Source: Staphylococcus simulans (GTDB taxonomy: Bacteria > Bacillota > Bacilli > Staphylococcales > Staphylococcaceae). Taken from it: 44,745 nucleotides of DNA. Made by a program: the position numbers and the translations under genes. How positions within the stretch are numbered: position 1 is the first letter of the stretch; every line of letters begins with the position of its first letter. The notes under the pieces are model-generated. The model had not been told where the DNA came from, did not search any database, and was given only the letters and a program-made list of their open reading frames with translations. Shown here piece after piece: positions 16,375-25,675 of this stretch. Location of the stretch: contig NZ_PZGG01000016.1 in the NCBI RefSeq assembly GCF_003043455.1, positions 1 through 44,745 on the forward strand. Reading direction: 5' to 3'.

Positions 16375-18369
16375 CTAGAAAAAGAGTTGGCTAGTTTGGT
16401 AGAACACAAATGCTAGGACATAGGCAATCGCAATCGGATAAAGTGTTGCGATTATCGTCCATTTCCAAGACACTGTTTCTTTTCTGATGGCTGCGACAGT
16501 GGACAAACATGGAATGTACAATAAGATAAACAACATAAACGCATACGCTGATGCCGGTGTGAAATGACTCGCAATCATATTCGTTAAACCTTGGCTGTCT
16601 ACGGCATAAATAATCGCCATTGCGCTGACTACTACTTCTTTTGCTAAGAAGCCAGGAATTAATGTTGCGCCAGTCTGCCATGAACTGAATCCTAATGGAA
16701 TTAATAATGGCGCAATCGCTGCACCGATTAAGTGTAAGAAACTATGTTCAACGTCGACACCAAAACCAGTAGGACCTGCATAGTTTAATAACCAAATGAC
16801 TACTGATCCACCGAAGATAAACGTCCCTGCTTTTTTCACAAAGCCTTTTGCTTTTTCCCATGTACTACGCCATAGCGTTTTCGCTGATGGTAAACGATAC
16901 GGTGGTAATTCAATCACAAAGACTGAGTTTTCTTTTTTCAAAATTGTTTTTGTCATCACAAAGCTGACGATTAACGCTACGACAATACCAATCACGTATA
17001 AACTTAACACGATTAAGGCTTGGTGTGTTTGGAAGAATACACCTACAAATAAAGCGTACACAGGTAAACGTGCTGAACATGACATAAATGGTGTGATTAA
17101 AATCGTCGTTAAACGCTCTTTCTCTTGTTCAATTGAGCGTGTTGCCATGACACCAGGTACGTTACAACCAAAACCAATAATCATTGGAATGAATGACTTA
17201 CCGTTTAAGCCTAAACCTTCCATGACTTTATCCATAATTAAGGCAATACGTGCCATATAACCTGAGTCTTCTAATACAGAGATAAAGAAGAACAGAATTA
17301 AGATTTGCGGCACGAAGACTAAGACAGCACCGACACCTGCGATAATACCGTCTGTAATCAAGTCTTGCATAAATGGAAAGAGTCCAATCGCATCCATACC
17401 TTGGTTGACCCAATCTGTGAAGGTACCGCCGATAAATTCATCTAATTTATCTGATAGCGGGGTACCGATCCATGAGAAAGTAGCTTGGAAAATCAGCCAC
17501 ATGATGCCTAAGAAGATGGGGATACCTAAAATCTTATTCGTTAATATTTTATCGATACGGTCAGTCAAATATTGTTTTTTCTTATCTGGATGCGTAATGA
17601 CATCTTCAATGAGTGTATCGATAAACTCAGTACGTGAACGACGCATACTATCAACGATTGAAACATCTAATTGTTCAGCAAGATGATTACGGATTTGACG
17701 TAAATCTTCATGATGATGCGCACTGATATAGTGTTCAATGGCTGGATTGCCAAGTAAATATTGAACTGCGATAAAGCGATGGCGCTTCTCAGGCAGTTCT
17801 AAATGATGTTTTAAATAATGTTGTATTTCAGATAAGGCATGTTCGACTTTATGTTCATAGGGAATTTTCAACGGCTGTGATGTAGATAAAGTCTCTTCTT
17901 TTAATAGTTCTAATATACTGTCAATGCCTTGACCGCTTCTCGCCACAATCGGCAAGATCGGCAATTTCAAACGACGCATCAATAAATTACGATTAATTTG
18001 GATGCCACGTTTTTCAGCGACATCTCCCATATTTAAACAAAGTAATAAAGGTGCCCCGAATTCCATCAATTGTGTCGTTAATAATAAATTACGTTTTAAT
18101 TGAACTGCATCGACAATATTGATGATTTTGGAAAACTCATCGTGTAATAAATAATCAGTGACGACCGTTTCATCTTTTGAAATCGGCAATAAATCATAAA
18201 TACCAGGCAAATCGACAAGGTCACCTTGTTTATCTGATAATATACCGACTTTCTTTTCCACTGTTACACCGCTCCAGTTGCCGACATACTCATAAGAACC
18301 TGTCAGGGCGTTGAACAGTGTGGTTTTGCCGACATTCGGATTGCCGACAATACAATACGTATTAGACAT
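16375..18369 (-). CDS. feoB: ferrous iron transporter FeoB
   Basis: FeoB imports Fe(II). The 664-residue protein has an N-terminal G-protein domain: GNPNVGKTT (about residues 9-17, P-loop) and DLPGIYDL (G3, about 52-59), followed by a helical spacer and a membrane domain with gate motifs, including the Cys-containing GFGCNVPGV and [16 protein letters not shown]. The start at 18369 overlaps the feoA stop by eight bases and has GGAG upstream; an in-frame ATG at 18402 would overlap feoA further and add residues not seen in the family. It forms an operon with feoA and the Cys-rich protein under a Fur box. Confidence 0.95.
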   Translation of the reverse strand: MSNTYCIVGNPNVGKTTLFNALTGSYEYVGNWSGVTVEKKVGILSDKQGDLVDLPGIYDLLPISKDETVVTDYLLHDEFSKIINIVDAVQLKRNLLLTTQLMEFGAPLLLCLNMGDVAEKRGIQINRNLLMRRLKLPILPIVARSGQGIDSILELLKEETLSTSQPLKIPYEHKVEHALSEIQHYLKHHLELPEKRHRFIAVQYLLGNPAIEHYISAHHHEDLRQIRNHLAEQLDVSIVDSMRRSRTEFIDTLIEDVITHPDKKKQYLTDRIDKILTNKILGIPIFLGIMWLIFQATFSWIGTPLSDKLDEFIGGTFTDWVNQGMDAIGLFPFMQDLITDGIIAGVGAVLVFVPQILILFFFISVLEDSGYMARIALIMDKVMEGLGLNGKSFIPMIIGFGCNVPGVMATRSIEQEKERLTTILITPFMSCSARLPVYALFVGVFFQTHQALIVLSLYVIGIVVALIVSFVMTKTILKKENSVFVIELPPYRLPSAKTLWRSTWEKAKGFVKKAGTFIFGGSVVIWLLNYAGPTGFGVDVEHSFLHLIGAAIAPLLIPLGFSSWQTGATLIPGFLAKEVVVSAMAIIYAVDSQGLTNMIASHFTPASAYAFMLFILLYIPCLSTVAAIRKETVSWKWTIIATLYPIAIAYVLAFVFYQTSQLFF

Positions 18370-18598
18370 GCGCTTGCTCCAATGTAATTCTGCATGCATC
18401 ACAATGTCTGATGCCGATACATTGTCCGTCCATTTCTAATGTGCATGGACCTTTCATAAAGAATTTCTGACGTACTTTAATTTTGCTTCCGACTGTAAAA
18501 CCAAGTGCGCTTAAGCGATGTGCAAGCATTGTATTATCGAAGTTCATGTTTATGATTTTATAAGTTAAACCTTTTTTAGCGTTTGTTGCGTCTACCAT
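18362..18598 (-). CDS. feoA: ferrous iron transport protein FeoA
   Basis: FeoA is a small SH3-like cytoplasmic protein that assists FeoB. From ATG 18598 it has 78 residues, the usual length; an upstream in-frame ATG at 18616 contains the ribosome site GAGAGGTG and so is not the start. The family pattern is seen in [18 protein letters not shown] and [18 protein letters not shown] near the C-terminus. It is the first gene of the feo operon. The Fur site lies 30 to 44 bases upstream. Confidence 0.93.
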   Translation of the reverse strand: MVDATNAKKGLTYKIINMNFDNTMLAHRLSALGFTVGSKIKVRQKFFMKGPCTLEMDGQCIGIRHCDACRITLEQAHV

Positions 18599-18627
18599 AT
18601 GGGACACCTCTCTCATTTCTTACTAAT

Positions 18628-18676
18628 TGATAACTATTATCATTGATATTTTACACTAAAATGACGGTGCCTACAA
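18628..18676 (-). promoter_or_regulatory. feoAB promoter with Fur box
   Basis: On the minus strand TTGTAG (18676-18671) and TAAAAT (18653-18648) are spaced by 17 bases. Just downstream, TGATAATAGTTATCA (18642-18628) matches the Fur 7-1-7 core TGATAATNATTATCA at 14 of 15 positions and covers the start point. Repression by Fur with iron is the expected mode. Confidence 0.85.
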
Positions 18677-18784
18677 TATAAAGTTTAAAAGTTATTTCGA
18701 ACATTATTTGAACAGTGTTACATTTTTTGTTTTTATGCATCAAAAGTGATTAAGAAGAATAAACCTTTCTAAAATTTTGAAAAT

Positions 18785-18829
18785 GGCTTGTCAAGCCTAT
18801 TGCCTTTTAAGTTTGTTGTATATTATAAT
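18785..18829 (+). promoter_or_regulatory. promoter of a candidate small RNA, with adjacent palindrome
   Basis: TTGCCT at 18800-18805 and TATAAT at 18824-18829 are spaced by 18 bases. Immediately upstream the 13-base palindrome GGCTTGTCAAGCC (18785-18797) may be an operator or may be chance. No open reading frame follows within the next 200 bases. Confidence 0.45.
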
Positions 18830-18835
18830 CAATCT

Positions 18836-19037
18836 TGTTAAGAAACAATTTGCTATCATAATAATGGTAGAAATTATTTTTGTTTAAATCACAACTTTTG
18901 TGTGATTATTCATCCTTCATCTTAGAATATCTCCATCTCACAACGATGATTAAGCAATACTTGCTGAAGTAGGCTAATTGCTTAAGCTTCATTACAACGC
19001 ATGTATAAGTGCGCATCTTTAAGAAGATGTATTTTTT
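18836..19037 (+). ncRNA. candidate small RNA of about 200 nt between feoA and capA
   Basis: Downstream of the promoter at 18800-18829 there is no gene, but three hairpins follow in series: AATCACA/TGTGATT (18887-18907), TTAAGCAAT/ATTGCTTAA (18950-18985) and CATCTT/AAGATG (19014-19029). The last is followed by TATTTTTT (19030-19037), which makes an intrinsic terminator. Between the first two hairpins lies an unpaired C/U-rich stretch (about 18908-18940) containing CATCCTTCATCTT and CTCCATCTC, able to pair with Shine-Dalgarno sequences. Promoter, hairpins and terminator are visible; that the RNA is made is inferred. The rest of the gap to 19391 has no clear feature except a TATAAT at 19287-19292 that probably serves the next gene. 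Confidence 0.45.
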
Positions 19038-19391
19038 CTTCATCCCTTTAACCTAAATTTAAACTCACGCTTGATGATGCACGCTTTCGCTTCTCTTAAT
19101 GAATTTTGTGTGCTTTCAATGCCAAATGCATTTAATGTTAAGTGAATTTGAAGCTATTTTTGAGCTTTTTTGGGTTTATTGTATATTTTATTGTTCCTGT
19201 CGTTAATTGCGATTTAAGAATGTTAATTACATGTAAAACTTATGCAACAATTCAATTAATGTGAATTAATTTATTTTGTTTTCCTTTATAATGGTTATCA
19301 AACGGTCGGAATTTGTTGTGTAAGTTAAAATTACTTTAACCTTTCTGGCATGTATCATTCAATTTCCGCATTACGGAGGTAACGAAGCAAT

Positions 19392-20090
19392 ATGGAAGAA
19401 AATAATAGTTTTGATTTTTCATACGTATGGAGAATAATCAAGCGTTACTTAAAGTGGTTGATTATTTTTCCCATTGCAGGTCTGATTTTAAGCGTGCTGT
19501 TAACAGCACTTGTAGCGCAACCGAAATATGAAGCAACTTCACAAGTATTGATTGAAAAGAGCGATAAAGGCGATTTGACGATGGCTGAAAAATATCAAGC
19601 TGATTCTCAAATTGTGGCTACATATACAGATATTGCGAAGAGTCCACGCGTATTAGGTAAAGTGGCAGAAGAGATAGGAAAAGATGAGGATGCGAAATCT
19701 ATTACTGAGAAGGTGGAAGTCAATAACCAGCCGAATTCTCAAGTATTGAACTTTACCGCAACTGCGAATAGCGAGAAAGATGCTGTGAAAATCGCAGATA
19801 CTGCTGCTGAAGTACTTAAAGAAGAAGTCGATGCATTATCACCAGATGGCGGTATTGAAATTCTTTCTAAATCAAAAGATGATGTGAAAGAAATTTCATC
19901 AAGTATCGGTAAAAACGCATTTATTGGGTTGGTCGCAGGCTTTATTATCGCAGTAATTTTAATCTTAATCCGAGAGTTCTTAAATCAATCAAAAAGTTCT
20001 TCAAAACCAAATACACATCAGACACAACATACACAACAACGTAGACGTACAAAACGAGAAGATTTAACACAAGATGACTTTGAGCGCTGA
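19392..20090 (+). CDS. capA: CapA-like polysaccharide co-polymerase (Wzz/YveK family)
   Basis: CapA-type proteins set capsule or exopolysaccharide chain length and, in S. aureus, activate the tyrosine kinase CapB. The 232-residue protein begins with a Wzz domain and a first membrane helix (about residues 20-42, WLIIFPIAGLILSVLLTALV). A long extracellular part follows with KYEATSQVLI, and a second helix at about 178-197 (NAFIGLVAGFIIAVILILI). The cytoplasmic tail is rich in Thr, Gln and Arg. GGAGG precedes the ATG by 12 bases. No CapB kinase or CapC phosphatase follows, which is unusual; the next gene is a CapD-type enzyme. Confidence 0.85.
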   Translation: MEENNSFDFSYVWRIIKRYLKWLIIFPIAGLILSVLLTALVAQPKYEATSQVLIEKSDKGDLTMAEKYQADSQIVATYTDIAKSPRVLGKVAEEIGKDEDAKSITEKVEVNNQPNSQVLNFTATANSEKDAVKIADTAAEVLKEEVDALSPDGGIEILSKSKDDVKEISSSIGKNAFIGLVAGFIIAVILILIREFLNQSKSSSKPNTHQTQHTQQRRRTKREDLTQDDFER

Positions 20091-20132
20091 AATAAGCGCA
20101 AGTCTTGCAACGAGAATCTGAGAGGAACAGCG

Positions 20133-20164
20133 GGTTGGGACAGATAAGCTTCCCAACCTTTTCC
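20133..20164 (+). terminator. hairpin with T-run between capA and capD-like gene
   Basis: GGTTGGGA (20133-20140) and TCCCAACC (20151-20158) form an 8-bp stem followed by TTTTCC. The T-run is short, so it may be a partial terminator that lowers expression of the next gene rather than a full stop. Confidence 0.6.
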
Positions 20165-20234
20165 ATTTCATTCAGAAATAACATAAACATTACACCGAGA
20201 GTAAACAGAGATTAATTAATTGAGGTGAAATAAA

Positions 20235-22115
20235 GTGTCAAAAATTTCCGCAAGACAGCAGCGACTGATATTACTATTGTTTATTGATTCAATCATAGTT
20301 GCTTTTTCTGTCTTTTTGAGTTATTTAATTCTTGAACCGTATTTCCGCGGTTATTCTTTATCATTGTTAATTTTATCGTCACTGGTATTGCTGTTTTCTC
20401 ATCATATCTTTGCCAGTGTCTTCAACTTATATCATCGTGCTTGGGAATATGCGAGTGTCAACGAAATGATTGTCATAGTTAAAGCCGTCACATGTTCGAT
20501 GGCTATGACAGTTTTAATCGTACCTTTCTTTACGCATGAAGGACCATTCTTAAGATTATACTTCATCACATGGATGATGCATGTGTTGTTAATCGGGGGC
20601 TCTCGCTTATCATGGCGTTTGTTTAGAAGAACGCTGGTACGTAAAGGCATTAAACGTAAGAATACATTAGTCATCGGTGCTGGAGAAGGCGGTTCAATGT
20701 TGATTAACCAAATGTTGAAACGTCCAACTATGGGCATGGAACCTGTTGTTGTTGTAGATGACGATCCGAAGAAACAAAAGCTAACGATTACAGAAGGCGT
20801 TAAAGTTCAGGGTACCATTGAAGATATCCCGGATTTAGTGAATAAGTACCGTATTAGAAATATCATTATTGCGATACCGACGTTAACACAACAACGCTTA
20901 AGAGAAATTAATAGTATTTGTGAAAATACACGCGCGACTGTATTGAAAATGCCGAACATTGAAGAAGTTATGTCAGGTAAGTTAGAAGTCAGTCAATTGA
21001 AGAAAGTAGAAGTTGAAGACTTATTAGGACGTGATCCTGTTGAGTTGGATATGGAAATGATTTCAAAAGAATTGACGCATCAAACAATTATGGTCACAGG
21101 TGCTGGCGGTTCAATCGGTTCTGAAATTTGTCGACAAGTATGTCGTTTCGCACCTGCACGTATTATCTTATTAGGCCATGGTGAAAACAGCATTTACTTG
21201 ATTCATCAAGAGCTTCAAAAACAATATGGCGATCAAATTGATATTGTACCTGTTATTGCGGATATTCAAGACCGTTCACGTCTATTTAAAATCGTCAATC
21301 ATTACCAACCATATGTTATCTATCATGCAGCTGCACATAAACATGTGCCGATGATGGAATACAACCCAAGTGAAGCAATTAAGAATAATGTAATTGGAAC
21401 GAAAAATGTGGCTGAGGCTGCGCGTGAAGCAAGAGTATCTAAATTCGTTATGATTTCTACGGATAAAGCAGTGAATCCGCCGAACGTAATGGGTGCGTCT
21501 AAACGTGCCGCAGAAATGATTGTTCAAAGTATGAATGAAGAAAATAGTCATACAAACTTTGTGGCAGTGCGATTCGGTAACGTATTAGGTTCACGTGGCT
21601 CTGTTATTCCATTATTCAAGAAACAAATTGAAGCGGGCGGCCCGATTACCGTGACACACCCTGAAATCACACGTTACTTTATGACGATTCCTGAAGCAGC
21701 ACGTCTTGTATTACAAGCAGGCGCGATTGCGGATGGCGGAGAGGTCTTTGTGTTAGATATGGGAGAACCGGTTAAAATTGTAGACCTTGCGAAAAACTTA
21801 ATTCGCTTAAGCGGTTATAGAGATGGAGATATTGACATTAAATTCACAGGGCTTAGACCTGGTGAGAAACTTTACGAAGAGTTGCTTGATGAAGATGAAA
21901 TCCACCCAGAACAAGTTTATGAAAAAATCTACCGCGGTAAAGTAGAAGAAATGAAAAATGAAGATGTCCTACGTATTTTAGATGAGATTATTCATAGTAA
22001 GGACTATAAACAAAAATTAATTGATCTTGCGAATCATCGCTATGACATTAACAATAAACCAGCGAAAGATGATGAAGGGAACTCTGATATCCCGCCCTTT
22101 CGTCTAATTAAATAA
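20235..22115 (+). CDS. capD: CapD/EpsC-type nucleotide-sugar 4,6-dehydratase (membrane-anchored)
   Basis: This 626-residue enzyme is of the long CapD/WbpM/PglF type. Four N-terminal membrane helices (about residues 10-125) are followed by a CoA-binding-like Rossmann domain (LVIGAGEGGSMLINQ, about 148-162) and a C-terminal extended SDR domain with the NAD site MVTGAGGSIGSEI (about 286-298) and the active-site region STDKAVNPPNVMGASKR. Family members convert UDP-GlcNAc to a 4-keto-6-deoxy sugar, the first step to sugars such as bacillosamine or FucNAc. The start is GTG with GAGGTGA upstream. It lies after capA and before galU with no glycosyltransferase nearby. Confidence 0.88.
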   Translation: MSKISARQQRLILLLFIDSIIVAFSVFLSYLILEPYFRGYSLSLLILSSLVLLFSHHIFASVFNLYHRAWEYASVNEMIVIVKAVTCSMAMTVLIVPFFTHEGPFLRLYFITWMMHVLLIGGSRLSWRLFRRTLVRKGIKRKNTLVIGAGEGGSMLINQMLKRPTMGMEPVVVVDDDPKKQKLTITEGVKVQGTIEDIPDLVNKYRIRNIIIAIPTLTQQRLREINSICENTRATVLKMPNIEEVMSGKLEVSQLKKVEVEDLLGRDPVELDMEMISKELTHQTIMVTGAGGSIGSEICRQVCRFAPARIILLGHGENSIYLIHQELQKQYGDQIDIVPVIADIQDRSRLFKIVNHYQPYVIYHAAAHKHVPMMEYNPSEAIKNNVIGTKNVAEAAREARVSKFVMISTDKAVNPPNVMGASKRAAEMIVQSMNEENSHTNFVAVRFGNVLGSRGSVIPLFKKQIEAGGPITVTHPEITRYFMTIPEAARLVLQAGAIADGGEVFVLDMGEPVKIVDLAKNLIRLSGYRDGDIDIKFTGLRPGEKLYEELLDEDEIHPEQVYEKIYRGKVEEMKNEDVLRILDEIIHSKDYKQKLIDLANHRYDINNKPAKDDEGNSDIPPFRLIK

Positions 22116-22127
22116 CACCTCAACAAA

Positions 22128-22153
22128 GCATCTGATGAACATCAGGTGCTTTT
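22128..22153 (+). terminator. intrinsic terminator after the capD-like gene
   Basis: GCATCTGAT and ATCAGGTGC form a 9-bp stem with a GAAC loop, extended outward by AACAAA/TTTTGTT, with T residues at 22150-22153. Confidence 0.75.
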
Positions 22154-22199
22154 GTTAAAAGTTGACTATTACCAGATAAAACCCTAATATTATCAGTGA

Positions 22200-22235
22200 T
22201 GTAAACGTTACAATTTGTGATAAAAACACAAATTG
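22200..22235 (+). promoter_or_regulatory. cre-like site and perfect inverted repeat upstream of galU
   Basis: TGTAAACGTTACAA at 22200-22213 fits the cre consensus except at position 13. It overlaps a perfect 9-bp inverted repeat, CAATTTGTG (22211-22219) and CACAAATTG (22227-22235), with a 7-base spacer. The repeat could be an operator or a leader hairpin; it lies about 100 bases before galU. Confidence 0.4.
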
Positions 22236-22333
22236 AATATAAAGAGATGAACGTTTTGAATGTGGCTGTTTAATAGAAAGATAAAGTATGATCTTAATGA
22301 CTTCAGACCACCTGATAAAAAAGGAGATATTGT

Positions 22334-23200
22334 ATGACTAAGATTAAAAAAGCAGTAATTCCCGCAGCGGGTTTAGGCACACGTTTCTTACCTGCGACTA
22401 AGGCAATGCCGAAAGAAATGTTGCCGATTTTAGATAAGCCGACGATTCAATATATTGTTGAAGAAGCCTATCGTGCAGGAATTGAAGACATTATTATTGT
22501 GACAGGTAAGCATAAACGTGCGATTGAAGATCACTTTGATAATCAAGTTGAACTTGAAAACAACTTAAAAGAAAAAGGTAAAACAGATTTGTTAGAGAAA
22601 GTTCAACGCTCTACACACTTAGCCAATGTATTCTATGTCCGTCAGCGTGAACAAAAAGGTTTAGGCCATGCGATTTGGACAGCAAGACAATTCATCGGTA
22701 ATGAACCGTTCGCAGTCCTATTAGGTGATGATATTGTAGAATCTGACACACCAGCGATTAAACAATTAATGGATGTCTATGATGAAACAGGCAAATCTGT
22801 CATCGGTGTACAAACGGTACCAGAAAAAGAAACACACCGTTATGGTATTGTGAAACCTGAGAAACAAAATGGTCGTTTGTATGAAGTAGAAAAATTTGTC
22901 GAAAAGCCGGCACCAGGGACAGCACCATCGAACCTTGCGATTATGGGGCGTTATGTCTTAACACCTGAAATATTTGATTATTTATCTACGCAAGATAAAG
23001 GCAGCGGCGGTGAAATCCAATTAACAGATGCGATTGAACGTTTGAACCATGACGATGAAGTCTTTGCGTATGATTTCGAAGGACACCGTTTTGATGTTGG
23101 TGAGAAAATCGGCTTTGTTAAAACTACGATTGCTTACGCATTGAAAGACGATGAAATGAAAGATGAAATCAAATCATATATCCAATCATTAGATTTATAA
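22334..23200 (+). CDS. galU: UTP--glucose-1-phosphate uridylyltransferase
   Basis: It makes UDP-glucose from UTP and glucose 1-phosphate, used for glycolipid anchors of lipoteichoic acid and for polysaccharides (GtaB in Bacillus and S. aureus). The 288-residue length is typical. The nucleotidyltransferase signature is [23 protein letters not shown] at the N-terminus (residues about 7-29), with later AVLLGDDIV (metal-binding Asp) and the VEKFVEKP lysine region near residue 195. The start ATG follows AAGGAGAT. Terminators on both sides make it a single-gene transcript. Confidence 0.93.
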   Translation: MTKIKKAVIPAAGLGTRFLPATKAMPKEMLPILDKPTIQYIVEEAYRAGIEDIIIVTGKHKRAIEDHFDNQVELENNLKEKGKTDLLEKVQRSTHLANVFYVRQREQKGLGHAIWTARQFIGNEPFAVLLGDDIVESDTPAIKQLMDVYDETGKSVIGVQTVPEKETHRYGIVKPEKQNGRLYEVEKFVEKPAPGTAPSNLAIMGRYVLTPEIFDYLSTQDKGSGGEIQLTDAIERLNHDDEVFAYDFEGHRFDVGEKIGFVKTTIAYALKDDEMKDEIKSYIQSLDL

Positions 23201-23213
23201 GACTTAATTTAGA

Positions 23214-23247
23214 ACAGAGGATGTTTATTCGCATCTTCTGTTTTTTT
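23214..23247 (+). terminator. intrinsic terminator after galU
   Basis: ACAGAGGATG (23214-23223) and CATCTTCTGT (23232-23241) form a 10-bp stem with one G-T pair, followed by a T-run. Confidence 0.85.
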
Positions 23248-23347
23248 ATGTACAAAATAGGAAGTATCCGTTATAGATTAACAACTTAGGGTATATTAAT
23301 AATGAATAGGTTGATACTAAACTTTATCAAGAAAGAAGTGAAGTTGT

Positions 23348-23770
23348 ATGTATAATAATATTTTAGTACCGTATGATTTCGGTAATGCGTTCAACAATGT
23401 ACCAGACCAATTAGAAGCTTTAACAAGAGGTAACGACCAAGCTAAAATCACAGTGTATCATGTAATTTCTGAAACTGAATTAGCGAACTATGTGCGTTAT
23501 CAAAACAAACACTTTGAAGAAGTGACAAAAGAAAAAGAAGTCGACATGAAACCGTTTATACAAATCCTTGAAGATAAAGGTTTAAACTATGAAATCGTCT
23601 TTACAACAGGCAGTCCGACAATTGAAATTTTAGATGAGTTAGAGAAAAATCATTATGATGTAGTCGTAATGAGTAACAAACGTTCTCGTATTGAAATTAA
23701 ACACGTATTAGGCCATGTGACACATAAAGTCGCAAAACGTTCTAATACGCCTGTATTAATCGTTAAATAA
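23348..23770 (+). CDS. universal stress protein (UspA family)
   Basis: A 140-residue cytoplasmic protein of the Usp fold. It begins with the strand NILVPYDFGNAFNNV and ends with the characteristic nucleotide-loop region: VVMSNKRSRIEIKHVLGHVTHKVAKRSNTPVLIVK. In ATP-binding Usp proteins this loop reads G-2x-G-9x-G(S/T). Here the first glycines are replaced (SNKRSRI), with only GHVTHKV keeping a glycine, so ATP binding is uncertain. The start ATG has a modest GAAGTGAAG ribosome site. Its role is general stress tolerance; no partner is indicated by the neighbours. Confidence 0.85.
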   Translation: MYNNILVPYDFGNAFNNVPDQLEALTRGNDQAKITVYHVISETELANYVRYQNKHFEEVTKEKEVDMKPFIQILEDKGLNYEIVFTTGSPTIEILDELEKNHYDVVVMSNKRSRIEIKHVLGHVTHKVAKRSNTPVLIVK

Positions 23771-23808
23771 GACTATATAATGACTTTTGTATTAATATGT
23801 CAGCTGAG

Positions 23809-23834
23809 AGAAACCGCTTCGGCGGTTTCTTTTA
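23809..23834 (+). terminator. intrinsic terminator after the Usp gene
   Basis: AGAAACCGC and GCGGTTTCT form a perfect 9-bp stem with a TTCG loop and a short T-run. Confidence 0.85.
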
Positions 23835-23884
23835 CATTTCTACTATAAAAAGGGGTAGAGGTAAGATAAAGAGGAGGTATTTCC

Positions 23885-24799
23885 ATGGAAATCTTAAAGT
23901 ATCAAGATTGGAAAGAAGAACATCAAACATTACATTTAATTGCGCAAATATTAGGTAAATATAAATTGGCATGTGCTTACCAAGCACCCCAATGGGAACA
24001 TATTGTTTTAAACATTACTCCTGAAGGTTTCACAACAGGGCTCTTATATTATGGTGAAAAGTACTTCTCAATCAGTGTAAATGTATTAGACGATCAAATT
24101 GAAGTACGTGTAAATGAAGATATGACAACTTTCCCACTTCAAGACGGTAAAACAATTCAAGACTACTACAAACAAATTACAGGAACAGTCAAAGAATTTG
24201 ATATTGAAGTCGAAATTAATCCAGAACCTCAAGAAATGGCAGATAAAACACCATTTGATGAAGATACTAAGCATCATCATTACGACCATGATAAAGCAGT
24301 GAAAGCTGTAAAACTCTTACAGTATGCCAATCGTGCTTTAGAACGCTTTGTGCATCCTTTACGTGCACGTGTAGAAGGACCAGGCTTATTCTGGGGAACA
24401 TTCGATGTGTCGACATTAGTGGTGTATAACGAAATGTATGAAACGTTTAAACCACGTCAAGTGATTGAATATGGTTGTTTCGATGAACGCTTTGTAGAAT
24501 TTGGTTTCTGGTTCGGTGATGATAACTTTGAAGGACCTACTTTCTTTGTCTTACCTTATCCATTCGTAGATGCTGACTTTACGTACGAAGGTTCATTACC
24601 TGAAGGTGCTTATTTCAGTCAACAATTAACAGAGTTTGTTTATGAATTGAAACGCGGTGACTTAGACGAATTAGATACGATTGATGAAACATTGAAACGT
24701 GGCTTTGAAATCTTTACTAAACATCAAGATTGGGAAGGTACATCACATTATACGATTCCATTGAAAATGCCTAAGAATAACGTGTCAGATCATGAGTGA
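23885..24799 (+). CDS. DUF5996 family protein
   Basis: This 304-residue soluble protein matches the uncharacterised DUF5996 family as I remember it. Shared features are the N-terminal WKEEHQTLHLIAQILGKYKLA, the central PFDEDTKHHHYDHDKA with several histidines (about residues 122-137), the core GPGLFWGTFDVSTL (about 165-178), and the later VEFGFWFGDDNFEGPTFFVLPYPF. No catalytic function is known to me. The conserved His, Trp and acidic residues could form an active site, but this is a guess. The start has AAAGAGGAGG upstream. It appears to be transcribed alone. Confidence 0.75.
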   Translation: MEILKYQDWKEEHQTLHLIAQILGKYKLACAYQAPQWEHIVLNITPEGFTTGLLYYGEKYFSISVNVLDDQIEVRVNEDMTTFPLQDGKTIQDYYKQITGTVKEFDIEVEINPEPQEMADKTPFDEDTKHHHYDHDKAVKAVKLLQYANRALERFVHPLRARVEGPGLFWGTFDVSTLVVYNEMYETFKPRQVIEYGCFDERFVEFGFWFGDDNFEGPTFFVLPYPFVDADFTYEGSLPEGAYFSQQLTEFVYELKRGDLDELDTIDETLKRGFEIFTKHQDWEGTSHYTIPLKMPKNNVSDHE

Positions 24800-24872
24800 T
24801 AGCGCATCAATGACAATTCCGTTATAATAAACGCACATGTAAATTTTCAACTAAGAAGGAGCGAAGACATCC

Positions 24873-25613
24873 ATGATTGAAATGGACGGCATTGTAGCCA
24901 AAATGAAAAATCAAAAGATTAACTACGATAGAGTCTTAAAGAAAATGATCCAACAATGGGAACGCTCAGAAGAACGTCCTAAAATCTTACTGCATAGTTG
25001 TTGTGCACCGTGTAGTACGTATGTGTTAGAGTTTTTAACACAGTATGCGGATGTGGCGATTTATTTTGCGAATCCGAATATTCATCCGAAGAAAGAATAT
25101 GAACGTCGTGCGTATGTACAAGAGGCTTTTATTAAAGACTTCAACGAACGTAACGGTACGAATGTCCGCTATATCGAAGCCCCATATAAGCCACATGAAT
25201 TTATGAAGATGGCAAAAGAACGTGGCGTGACAGATGAACCAGAAGGCGGATTACGTTGTACTGCATGTTTTGAAATGCGTTTAGATATGGTGGCAGAAGC
25301 GGCTGTCAAATATGGTTATGATTATTTCGGCAGTGCATTAACATTATCAACGAAGAAAAATGCGCAGTTGATTAATGAAATAGGCTCTGAAGTTCAAAAA
25401 TTATATGATGTGAATTATTTACCAAGCGATTTCAAAAAGAATAAAGGTTATGAACGTTCTTTAGAAATGTGTCGAGACTATAATATTTATCGTCAATGTT
25501 ATTGCGGTTGTGTCTTTGCGGCACAAGCACAAGGCATTGATTTTAAAGAAGTGAATAAAGCAGCCCAAGCTTTCTTTGATGAACTTGAGCATAATGAAAC
25601 AACACAATCTTAA
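24873..25613 (+). CDS. queH: epoxyqueuosine reductase QueH
   Basis: QueH carries out the last step of queuosine tRNA modification, reducing epoxyqueuosine to queuosine, and replaces the unrelated QueG in many Firmicutes. The 246-residue protein shows the family's cysteine pattern: HSCCAPCS (C43, C44, C47) near the N-terminus, then LRCTACFEMR in the middle, and QCYCGCVF near the end. Some of these bind an iron-sulfur cluster and another metal. The ribosome site AAGGAGCGAAG is 10 bases from the ATG. A TATAAT at about 24823 may be its -10. Confidence 0.92.
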   Translation: MIEMDGIVAKMKNQKINYDRVLKKMIQQWERSEERPKILLHSCCAPCSTYVLEFLTQYADVAIYFANPNIHPKKEYERRAYVQEAFIKDFNERNGTNVRYIEAPYKPHEFMKMAKERGVTDEPEGGLRCTACFEMRLDMVAEAAVKYGYDYFGSALTLSTKKNAQLINEIGSEVQKLYDVNYLPSDFKKNKGYERSLEMCRDYNIYRQCYCGCVFAAQAQGIDFKEVNKAAQAFFDELEHNETTQS

Positions 25614-25620
25614 ACAATTC

Positions 25621-25673
25621 AGCTCCCGATAAGGCAGACACTGATTCAGTGAATCCTTTATCGGGAGCTTTTC
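25621..25673 (+). terminator. terminator between queH and the convergent DUF3021 gene
   Basis: AGCTCCCGATAA (25621-25632) and TTATCGGGAGCT (25658-25669) form a perfect 12-bp stem. A second hairpin, CACTG/CAGTG, is nested inside. TTTT follows on the plus strand. Confidence 0.85.
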
Positions 25674-25675
25674 AT

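Noticed and set aside
16391..17413. Several frames within feoB on either strand
   Set aside because: They are shadows of feoB, which has complete GTPase and membrane motifs.
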